Shown here: piece by piece, positions 6,201 through 8,516 of the stretch | How the letters are laid out: every line of letters begins with the position of its first letter | Numbering within the stretch: the first letter of the stretch is position 1 | Origin: Betaproteobacteria bacterium RIFCSPLOWO2_02_FULL_62_17 | Lineage (GTDB): Bacteria; Pseudomonadota; Gammaproteobacteria; Burkholderiales; SG8-39 | Assembly (NCBI GenBank): GCA_001770355.1 | Contig: MEQV01000044.1 | Span: forward strand, 1-8,516 | Reading direction: 5' to 3' | DNA: 8,516 nucleotides | Notes under the pieces: model-generated | What the model saw: only the letters and a program-made list of their open reading frames with translations | The model's database searches: none | Told to the model about the DNA's origin: nothing | Position numbers and translations under genes: made by a program

Positions 6201-8464
6201 CTCTTGAAGAAACTCTCGTCCTGCTTGCGTGTGCCGCCGGTAAGAAACACCTTATCCGGGCCGACGTAGATGCGGCCGCTGCCGGAGGATTCGGGCGTGT
6301 CCGAGACGGAATCGCCGAAATCGGCGTAGTAGGTGTCGAAACCGGCGCCGCCGCGCAGTCGGTCGCCAGGGGAATTGTCCAGGGTATAAAGCGTGTCGTT
6401 GCCCTCGTTTCCAATCAGAAGATCAATGCCCCGGCCACCTTCGATATAGTCGTTCCCCTCCTTACCCTCCAGCACATCGTCACCGCTATTGCCATAAAGA
6501 TGATCATCCTTGGCGCGACCGATCAACTCATCAACGCCATCGGTACCGAACGCGTACTGCCGCACTTGAGGATCGGCCGGCACATTGTTGAAGGGGATCG
6601 CCCGAAAAGCGGTTTGGTTTCCGTCTGCCTGCACCACCCGATCGAGAAAACTGATCTGCTCGCCGATTCCAGGGGACACCACAATGTCTTGCGCATCGGC
6701 CGCGTTTCGAGTGGCAAGCAATGCCAGCATCTTGGAGCGATCCTCGATGTACTCCTGAGTCAGTCCGTCACTTGCCGATTGCGGGTTGTATCTGGCATTC
6801 CTTGAATCCGAATAGGCCGAAATCGGGGCGCCGCTGGTGACGAGTGCAAAAGGATTGAGATTGCGAAGTGCGTAACGATAGGCATCGCCGGTTGCGTCAT
6901 CACGAGCGGCCAGCGAGTTCAATTCAGATGCAGCGAGAGCGGTAGATTGAATCGACGCCTGGACACCCGTATCGCCCTTGAGCGTCGCAATGGCGCTTTC
7001 GAGTTCATTGATATTGTCGTAATACGCTGCGCGTCTATCGGCGTCATGCCAGGTATTGCCCGCAAGCAACGGCTGGTAGTTGCCTCCCGTTGGGCTCTGA
7101 TTTCCACCCAGTACCAAAGCCCGCATGGAATCTAGCACCCATTCCAGGGTATCCCCCGCGGCCCTCCCCTGAGTACCAAACTCGCTTTCAGCCTTGGCAT
7201 TGCTTACACCGGCAAAAATCTGCATGGCGGTCTCTGGAGTCAAATCGGGATCCAGCATCTCCAGAACAGACATCAAGGCGAGCGAATCCGCGACGAGGAC
7301 CAGGCTGTGCGTGTCGGCAAAGTCGTTGTTGGCAGGATCATTGACGAGGAAGTTTTGTTGACGAATCGCGTCAATGGAGAAGGTCCCGCGGGAAAGGGGT
7401 TGATCCTCAATGAAAATCTCCTGCCGCGTGCCGTAATGAATTCCACTGTTCGATACGAATGACAGCGCGCGAGATTCGGTGGCTCCCAGAAATGCCTGCT
7501 CGTTCCCGACAATTTCGGTCATGTTCCCGAAGCGCTGCGCAGGCTCCGCAAATACGGCGCTGGTCGGAACAATGTTCACGCCAACGGGAAAATCGCTAAC
7601 CGGCACCGTGTCACGAGCCGCCACCAGCGCGGCGATTTGATATTGAAGGTCAGCCTGAACACCCTTGGGAGGCCGTGCAAAAGTAAAGTTCGCGCTAATA
7701 CCTTGCAGGCGCTGCCATTCATCGTCAATTTTTTGAACCCGGAGCTGAGCTTGAACCGAGTAGGCATTGCGAAGCTGCGAATCCATGGCCTGCCATACGG
7801 CGCTATCGGGATTCGCACGCAACTCCCGAAAGGTGCCCAGAACGTCTGTAAGCCGCTTGCCAGCGGCCAATCCGCCCACCCCGGCACCATTGAAGGTGTA
7901 GGTATGCAGAATCGGACTGGCAGAAATACCGCCCTGCTCGTCTTCGCGCCGCAAAATGTTGAATGCAGTGGCCAGGTGACCGCCAAGGCTGTAACCGGTC
8001 ACATTAAATTGCTGCCCTCCCAGCAAATTCGTATCGGCCCGCAACTGCGCGTACCAATCCTCCATGTCGGCAATCTGCCCAAAGGCCCACCCCAGGTCCT
8101 TGATTTCAAGCTCGTTGGTCGCCTTGGAATCCCGGGCGGCATCATCAATGAACTCGGTCGATCTAAACGAAAGCGTCAGTTCGCCAGAATCCCGGCGTTT
8201 GAAAAGCGTCCCGGAGAACCCCGAACCACCCGCAAGCAATGAATCGTTGCGAAACTGCGCGAGCACCTCATATTCGGCTGCGAATTTCTCGGCCTCGGAA
8301 AATACGAATTTACTGGCGTGGCCGTTGCCAGACTGTAATCTCGCAAGTATTCTATTTTCTGGAGGTCTGCCTGGCTCATCATCATCAAAACGGGACAAAA
8401 ATGCTTCGGCTGCCAGTTGCTGATTGGCATATTCTAGGAGGCGCTCAATACGTTCGTCCGCCAT
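1..8464 (-). CDS. Giant RTX protein: lipase-like domain, FrpC-type self-processing module, RTX supramodules, cadherin-like repeats (partial, 3' end outside window)
   Basis: The frame is open from the ATG at 8464-8462 to the left edge: 2,821 codons, no stop, translation protein-like throughout. Domain order: lipase-like (about 95-400), linker, RTX block (638-718), FrpC-like self-processing module (843-1048), helical region (1049-1350), six RTX supramodules (1351-2370), three 101-residue cadherin/Ig-like repeats (2452-2754), then part of a classical cadherin repeat. I see no N-terminal signal peptide, and I read only one cysteine (residue 2474); both are usual for RTX proteins exported by type I secretion. 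The start is supported by a GGAGA site 9 nt upstream and by the sequence MADERIERLLEYANQQLAAE, which resembles N-termini of large RTX lipase-like proteins. The frame stays open upstream to the edge, but that stretch (ISRLSQKRLAPRRNSF) is basic and atypical, whereas another frame there looks like the end of a neighbouring gene. Role inferred: secreted calcium-binding enzyme and/or adhesin. Confidence 0.95.
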   Translation of the reverse strand, partial: MADERIERLLEYANQQLAAEAFLSRFDDDEPGRPPENRILARLQSGNGHASKFVFSEAEKFAAEYEVLAQFRNDSLLAGGSGFSGTLFKRRDSGELTLSFRSTEFIDDAARDSKATNELEIKDLGWAFGQIADMEDWYAQLRADTNLLGGQQFNVTGYSLGGHLATAFNILRREDEQGGISASPILHTYTFNGAGVGGLAAGKRLTDVLGTFRELRANPDSAVWQAMDSQLRNAYSVQAQLRVQKIDDEWQRLQGISANFTFARPPKGVQADLQYQIAALVAARDTVPVSDFPVGVNIVPTSAVFAEPAQRFGNMTEIVGNEQAFLGATESRALSFVSNSGIHYGTRQEIFIEDQPLSRGTFSIDAIRQQNFLVNDPANNDFADTHSLVLVADSLALMSVLEMLDPDLTPETAMQIFAGVSNAKAESEFGTQGRAAGDTLEWVLDSMRALVLGGNQSPTGGNYQPLLAGNTWHDADRRAAYYDNINELESAIATLKGDTGVQASIQSTALAASELNSLAARDDATGDAYRYALRNLNPFALVTSGAPISAYSDSRNARYNPQSASDGLTQEYIEDRSKMLALLATRNAADAQDIVVSPGIGEQISFLDRVVQADGNQTAFRAIPFNNVPADPQVRQYAFGTDGVDELIGRAKDDHLYGNSGDDVLEGKEGNDYIEGGRGIDLLIGNEGNDTLYTLDNSPGDRLRGGAGFDTYYADFGDSVSDTPESSGSGRIYVGPDKVFLTGGTRKQDESFFKSADGRFIYSTDGLGAIYVREEGRASQVLKIEAPTGAVPGLSDEGTAVTTGRPDLGVGLITQFDDRPRPPAIGATPAISQLFKAAANWKPRKDPLALDLGVPGLKTLEDLGQGIVRFDHDGNGSRTGTGWLTGEDAWVVLDRDGDGEITIGAELFGVDTQLPNGSFAHNGYDAIAPLDTNGDHAVNGNDAPLVAWQIRADVNGDGIVGNAEFQAARFADLQLWRDLNHNGFSEPNELSAITAEGIVSISTVMTPRGIELPGGNRLIGDSSYIRADGSTGVSGALDLARETFYRDFKAPPDYDSEVDGLPSATGSGRVRDLQEAAAASSELRAALQSVAGAATREAQWGAMDELLLLWANSSSMPAGGAAARQRPDHAILVYDFQGIPTVSAINAYMATTGGAHIDEALLPDDWFMQQQSQAYRDRVHRFETLERFLGQTFVNVANAAAGTVTLASSTATATSPAWSTSAKIIGSVLSSTQATYLDEAYEILKETVYGPIAAQTRLKPYIDAAMLASESRNFSAVEELLLDRRAANRAEGLADLIELGRYVGVELIERGWTELPRLIETWSREALGDPELLSLTQELRISIRNIYSQYGSFYGDILLGSDRPLDAGSRTDLELRGLEGNDFLLGGSTPEVIYGGAGDDIISLGSGGKKVIGGGGRDLYFFGRASGLVRSDTFVWDPILSEADLDVLQFLPGIAPEDVRVRRSSTQNQVGYIAEELVLSITGSDSTFRDKFFALGDVTSYRTLDAVRFADGTTWDLISLRLKSIEGSESADSLRGYADSNDEIDGLGGDDSIQGAAGNDSLHGGAGNDWLVGDSGNDLLDGGAGVDDLYGGSGDDSLDGGAGDDTLTGGAGNDRYYFARGGGRDRIVESVSAADTSNVLQFAAGIDAADIFLVRDASNFFLEVLGTQDAVTFSRDQPGLDRVEFADGTVWEQSVLTAETVTLRGSDFANTLIGTAADDHYQGLAGNDTLTGSGGDDYLEGGSGNDVLDGGQGDDTLEGGAGDDRLSGGEGNDLYLVGPGSGSDFVVESGDADHDVLRFLAGIASADVGISRDLDKVYLEVHGTADVIAIARNALGLDRVEFSDGGNWTQADLLSDDVPYRTTNGNDLIYGTGGDDHLAGLAGNDTIDGLDGDDFIEGGPGNDQLLGGAGSDTLIGGSGDDALNGGPGDDSYHFGLNDGNDRIVDSDDTADNLDSLILGPGIAPEEITFGALGGDLSLTLRTTGQTVTLENWLSGPEARIETVVFNDGTVWDAAILESLLANSLNIVGTEDSDVLSGTEADETLSGQGGYDWLRGESGNDILDGGADDDFLIGGPGNDLLTGGAGADYLQGGEGSDRYIFQPGFGADDLYDESEDPDDVDTVQFSGGIGPEDVSVHESAGQGIIYFRSAAGTDRLTIRDWRLTGEATIESVEFGDGTVWTTQEVEARITPAYATPYNDILDAGNGGVLLEGLDGDDSIYGGDGDDILRGNSGDDRLGDIPGKNLLEGGDGNDGLFAGGVPYYEEGGPSIVIGGAGYDSIELFSIGSIMAFNRGDGEDNLYTEELPQFMLSLGGGIRPQDLSLIQAGGGLVFSFGAGDSLYIGSDYEFSAQQTPEIGLQIIDGGVVTRYELAQAIRQFYERIDDEPGLNFELGDWLDANVLDSSTTLALGGDIAFRYAIAGTTASLSEEDIRAVLDDADFGLLAQQVSPFNPNRAPSLENSIADQLAQEDSPFLCVLPADTFVDPDAQDSLVYSVAQASGEPLPAWLSFDAASLTLGGTPANIDVGTLSLIVTAIDQGGLSVSDAFELSVANSNDAPVLALPFDNQYASEDIQYLLSLPVNAFTDIDAADQLVLVVSGINGAALPAWLAYDSITHSLYGTPSNAAVGTVMLAVTASDPAGASVSANFLLSVANTNDTPTLSAPIGNRSVAEGSALDFTVPAGAFIDVDAGEVLAYDASLSTGGALPHWLSFDPVARRFHGTPGNADVGTLGIKVTVTDELGATAFNTFDISVSDVNDLPTLTTLAGQPIPENQAGAMVGVLSTIDPDAGDSVRYSILSEGNGWQFALVGDTLRVGANSLNHE
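203..505 (-). repeat. Dystroglycan/cadherin-type Ig-like repeat 3 (residues 2654-2754)
   Basis: It starts NDTPTLSAPIGNRSVAEGSA and continues FIDVDAGEVLAYDASLS, LPHWLSFDPVARRFHGTPGN, VGTLGIKVTVTDELGATAFN and FDISVSDV. It has the same hallmark residues and the same 101-residue length as repeats 1 and 2, with Ala to His substitution in L-P-x-W-L. It is followed directly by NDLP, the linker into a different cadherin subtype. Confidence 0.9.
506..808 (-). repeat. Dystroglycan/cadherin-type Ig-like repeat 2 (residues 2553-2653)
   Basis: It begins NDAPVLALPFDNQYASEDIQ and continues FTDIDAADQLVLVVSG, LPAWLAYDSITHSLYGTPSN, VGTVMLAVTASDPAGASVSA and FLLSVANT. All hallmark positions are kept: the inter-domain NDxP linker, F-x-D-x-D calcium site, L-P-x-W-L, G-T-P and V-G-T. 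Length is 101 residues, identical to its two neighbours. Confidence 0.9.
809..1111 (-). repeat. Dystroglycan/cadherin-type Ig-like repeat 1 (residues 2452-2552)
   Basis: The sequence follows the CADG pattern: NRAPSLENSIADQLAQEDSP, FVDPDAQDSLVYSVAQA, LPAWLSFDAASLTLGGTP, VGTLSLIVTAIDQGGLSVSD, then FELSVANS leading into the next NDAP. Such domains are calcium-binding beta-sandwiches common in bacterial surface and secreted adhesins. It is exactly 101 residues from its N-x-A-P start to the next repeat. It contains the only cysteine I read in the protein (residue 2474), at a position usually occupied by a hydrophobic residue. Confidence 0.88.
1112..1354 (-). other. Linker between RTX array and cadherin-like repeats (residues about 2371-2451)
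   Basis: About 80 residues with helical character (AQAIRQFYERID), followed by FELGDWLDANVLDSS, a beta-like stretch (LALGGDIAFRYAIAGT) and a helix (LSEEDIRAVLDDADFGLLAQ), ending in a Pro/Asn-rich hinge (VSPFNPN). No known domain is recognised. It marks the switch from calcium beta-rolls to Ig-like beta-sandwiches. Confidence 0.5.
1355..1888 (-). repeat. RTX supramodule F, degenerate (residues about 2193-2370)
   Basis: It starts with good units (GLDGDDSIY, GGDGDDILR, GNSGDDRLG), which then decay: GDIPGKNLLE, GGDGNDGLF, an interruption with PYYEEGG, then GGAGYDSIELF. The tail keeps LSLGGGIRPQDLSLIQAGGG and LVFSFGAGDSLYIGSD but has lost the F-x-D-G-T-x-W end. Instead it finishes with PEIGLQIIDGGVVTRYELAQ. 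It closes the array and probably acts as the C-terminal cap before the cadherin-like part. Confidence 0.8.
1913..2386 (-). repeat. RTX supramodule E (residues about 2027-2184)
   Basis: Seven nonapeptides, some imperfect: GTEADETLS, GQGGYDWLR, GESGNDILD, GGADDDFLI, GGPGNDLLT, GGAGADYLQ, GGEGSDRYI. The tail has VQFSGGIGPEDVSVHES, IIYFRSAAGTDRLTIRDWRL and ESVEFGDGTVWTTQEV, with the central D-W of the canonical subtype seen in unit D. Several Gly positions are replaced by Ala, Tyr or Asp, so calcium sites may be weaker than in units B to D. Confidence 0.92.
2417..2881 (-). repeat. RTX supramodule D (residues about 1862-2016)
   Basis: Seven nonapeptides from GTGGDDHLA and GLAGNDTID through GGPGNDQLL and GGAGSDTLI to GGPGDDSYH. 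The tail differs from units B and C: LILGPGIAPEEITFGAL, LSLTLRTTGQTVTLENWLSG, then ETVVFNDGTVWDAAIL. The central N-W is the usual form of the hemolysin-type calcium-binding-related domain. Its nonapeptide region is still very like that of unit C, so head and tail may have different duplication histories. Confidence 0.93.
2906..3355 (-). repeat. RTX supramodule C (residues about 1704-1853)
   Basis: Seven nonapeptides run from GTAADDHYQ and GLAGNDTLT through GGSGNDVLD and GGQGDDTLE to GGEGNDLYL. The tail reads DVLRFLAGIASADVGISRDL, VYLEVHGTADVIAI and LDRVEFSDGGNWTQADL. The final motif is slightly altered (SDGGNW instead of ADGTVW). The close similarity of its tail to that of unit B suggests these two arose by duplication. 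Confidence 0.93.
3377..3892 (-). repeat. RTX supramodule B (residues about 1525-1696)
   Basis: The richest repeat run in the window: eight consecutive nonapeptides from GLGGDDSIQ through GGAGNDWLV and GGAGDDTLT to GGAGNDRYY. The tail then reads VLQFAAGIDAADIFLVRDAS, FFLEVLGTQDAVTF and LDRVEFADGTVWEQSVL. The nonapeptides should form a calcium-bound beta-roll. The tail lacks the central Trp found in units D and E and pairs with unit C instead. Confidence 0.93.
3905..4414 (-). repeat. RTX supramodule A (residues about 1351-1520)
   Basis: First of six tandem units. It has few and irregular nonapeptides (GLEGNDFLLGG, GGAGDDIIS, GGGGRDLYFF). A beta-rich tail follows: DVLQFLPGIAPEDVRVRRSS, ELVLSITGSD, then DAVRFADGTTWDLISL. 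The tail matches the hemolysin-type calcium-binding-related domain that alternates with RTX repeats in large RTX proteins, but is longer here than in the other units. The thin repeat content makes it a likely cap at the N-terminal end of the array. Confidence 0.8.
4415..5320 (-). other. Helical, repeat-free region (residues about 1049-1350)
   Basis: The segment begins with a linker (DYDSEVDGLPSATGSGRVRD) and amphipathic Ala-rich helices (LQEAAAASSELRAALQSVAG, AMDELLLLWANSSS). The pattern GSGRVRDLxEAA, followed by a helix ending in LLLLWA, commonly follows the self-processing-type module in large RTX proteins. Further on there is an Ala/Thr/Ser-rich stretch (residues about 1196-1230), and helices including YIDAAMLASESRNFSAVEEL and LADLIELGRYVGVELIERGW. 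No catalytic motif, signal or clear transmembrane helix is seen. It connects the processing module to the main RTX array; its function is unknown. Confidence 0.6.
5321..5938 (-). other. Domain: FrpC-like self-processing module with Asp846-Pro847 site (residues about 843-1048)
   Basis: The module opens with RKDPLALDL, the hallmark site of the meningococcal FrpC self-processing module, where calcium triggers cleavage of the Asp-Pro bond and the new Asp can form an Asp-Lys isopeptide bond. EF-hand-like loops follow: DHDGNGSRTGTGW (Asp871), LDRDGDGEITIGAELFG (Asp894), LDTNGDHAVNGND (Asp931), ADVNGDGIVGNAEF (Asp953) and RDLNHNGFSEPNEL (Asp978). The C-terminal part (GGNRLIGDSSYIRADGSTG, then ALDLARETFYRDF) also aligns with the FrpC pattern from memory. 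Differences from FrpC: the DLDGDGIET loop after the scissile bond is degenerate here (DLGVPGLKT), and about 25 extra residues carry an additional loop. Cleavage is therefore predicted, not certain. Confidence 0.85.
5939..6310 (-). other. Spacer between RTX block 1 and self-processing module (residues about 719-842)
   Basis: This segment contains beta-rich sequence such as GRIYVGPDKVFLTGGTRKQ, GRFIYSTDGLGAIYV and ASQVLKIEAP, then a Pro/Arg-rich connector (DDRPRPPAIG) and a short helix ending in AANWKPRKDP. Similar sequence follows RTX blocks in FrpC-like and other large RTX proteins and leads directly into the Asp-Pro site. No enzymatic motif is seen. It would form the C-terminal end of the fragment released by cleavage after Asp846. 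Confidence 0.5.
6311..6553 (-). repeat. RTX calcium-binding nonapeptide block 1 (residues about 638-718)
   Basis: About seven GGxGxDxUx-type units are visible: GTDGVDELI, GRAKDDHLY, GNSGDDVLE, GKEGNDYIE, GGRGIDLLI, GNEGNDTLY, then after a short interruption GGAGFDTYY. Such units form a calcium-stabilised parallel beta-roll. This block is short and stands alone on the N-terminal side of the predicted self-cleavage site, about 630 residues from the main RTX array. A released N-terminal fragment would therefore carry its own calcium-folding unit. Several units are imperfect, with Arg or Lys in place of Gly. Confidence 0.92.
6554..7264 (-). other. Linker between lipase-like domain and first RTX block (residues about 401-637)
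   Basis: This mostly helical stretch has no RTX repeats. It contains LTPETAMQIFAGVSNAKA, a Trp-rich helix around LEWVLDSMRALVLGG, AAYYDNINELESAIATLK, and QEYIEDRSKMLALLATRN. Elements like YLEDR(A/S) followed by a hydrophobic helix recur at this position in RTX lipase-like proteins, so it is probably part of the conserved N-terminal unit rather than an independent domain. I cannot assign an activity. It is continuous with the lipase-like domain and would go with it if the self-processing module cleaves. Confidence 0.6.
7265..8287 (-). other. Domain: class-3-lipase-like alpha/beta hydrolase (residues about 60-400)
   Basis: The stretch LSFRSTEFIDDAARD (Arg101 region) matches the conserved beta-strand and oxyanion region of class 3 lipases. 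It is followed by a helix (GWAFGQIADMEDWYAQL) and the nucleophile elbow V-T-G-Y-S-L-G-G-H with Ser159. Next comes TFNGAGVGG, the strand after the elbow, and later NSGIHYGTRQEIFIEDQPL and DTHSLVLVADSLALM, whose His386 is the best candidate for the catalytic histidine. This combination recurs in large RTX proteins annotated as lipases or calcium-binding proteins. Expected role: hydrolysis of acyl ester bonds in lipids or phospholipids outside the cell; the substrate is not predictable. The catalytic Asp cannot be assigned by eye. About 130 residues between the GAGVG strand and the NSGIH motif probably form a lid or insertion. Confidence 0.85.
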
Positions 8465-8468
8465 GAAA

Positions 8469-8516
8469 CTATTTCTCCGCGGGGCTAAGCGCTTTTGAGA
8501 TAAACGCGAGATCGCC
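8469..8516 (-). CDS. C-terminal end of an upstream gene (partial, unidentified)
   Basis: In a frame different from the giant gene, the last 48 nt read GDLAFISKALSPAEK followed by TAG at 8471-8469. The peptide looks like an ordinary helical protein C-terminus and ends 4 nt before the ATG of the RTX gene, a spacing typical of co-transcribed genes. Only 15 residues are visible, so neither function nor family can be given. Secretion components or regulators often sit beside such genes, but nothing here shows that. It could also be a chance open stretch. Confidence 0.45.
   Translation of the reverse strand, partial: GDLAFISKALSPAEK
8474..8478 (-). promoter_or_regulatory. Ribosome binding site of the giant RTX gene
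   Basis: The minus strand reads GGAGA, then 9 nt, then ATG at 8464. It is a good Shine-Dalgarno core at a slightly long but workable spacing. It lies inside the last codons of the presumed upstream gene, so translation of the two genes could be coupled. It is the main sequence support for this start over an extension upstream. Confidence 0.7.

Noticed and set aside
6125..6805. Plus-strand open frame of 226 codons
   Set aside because: It is antisense to the well-supported RTX block 1 and neighbouring sequence. The Ile/Val-rich pattern is the reverse complement of Asp- and Asn-rich repeat codons, not a real gene.
8465..8516. Start of the giant gene further upstream
   Set aside because: The frame is open to the right edge, but the residues are basic and unlike the protein. 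No start codon with a better ribosome site is visible, and a different frame fits a neighbouring gene end.

Overview
The whole window is essentially one gene. A single reading frame on the minus strand starts at 8464 and runs off the left edge without a stop (2,821 complete codons read, no internal stop, no frameshift). It encodes a giant, acidic, Asp/Gly/Asn-rich protein of the RTX (repeats-in-toxin) class, the kind exported in one step by a type I secretion system. The GC-rich sequence and the family resemblance suggest a proteobacterium; the window does not allow a genus-level call. Only the C-terminal end of one other gene is visible, at the right edge, finishing 4 nt before the giant gene starts.

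Reading from the N-terminus (right to left): (1) a class-3-lipase-like alpha/beta-hydrolase domain with nucleophile motif G-Y-S-L-G (Ser159) and a candidate catalytic His386; (2) a helical linker and a short first block of calcium-binding RTX nonapeptides (residues about 638-718); (3) a module strongly resembling the self-processing module (SPM) of Neisseria meningitidis FrpC, with the hallmark Lys-Asp-Pro-Leu-Ala-Leu-Asp site at Asp846-Pro847 followed by several EF-hand-like loops; (4) a mostly helical, repeat-free segment (about 1049-1350); (5) six tandem supramodules (about 1351-2370), each a run of RTX nonapeptides followed by a beta-rich tail usually ending in an F-x-D-G-T-x-W motif; (6) a linker; (7) three dystroglycan/cadherin-type Ig-like repeats of exactly 101 residues each; and (8) the beginning of a classical cadherin-type repeat, cut by the window edge. 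The C-terminal secretion signal must lie outside the window.

Inferred working model: the protein is exported unfolded, folds in external calcium through the RTX and EF-hand loops, and calcium triggers cleavage at Asp846-Pro847. That would free an N-terminal lipase fragment with its own RTX block, leaving the large RTX/cadherin part as a possible adhesive or surface portion. In FrpC the freed Asp can form an Asp-Lys isopeptide bond with other proteins, so covalent attachment of the lipase to a target is a testable possibility. The most unusual details are the loss of the calcium loop directly after the cleavage site and an apparent 25-residue in-frame duplication of an EF-hand-like unit in the same module.
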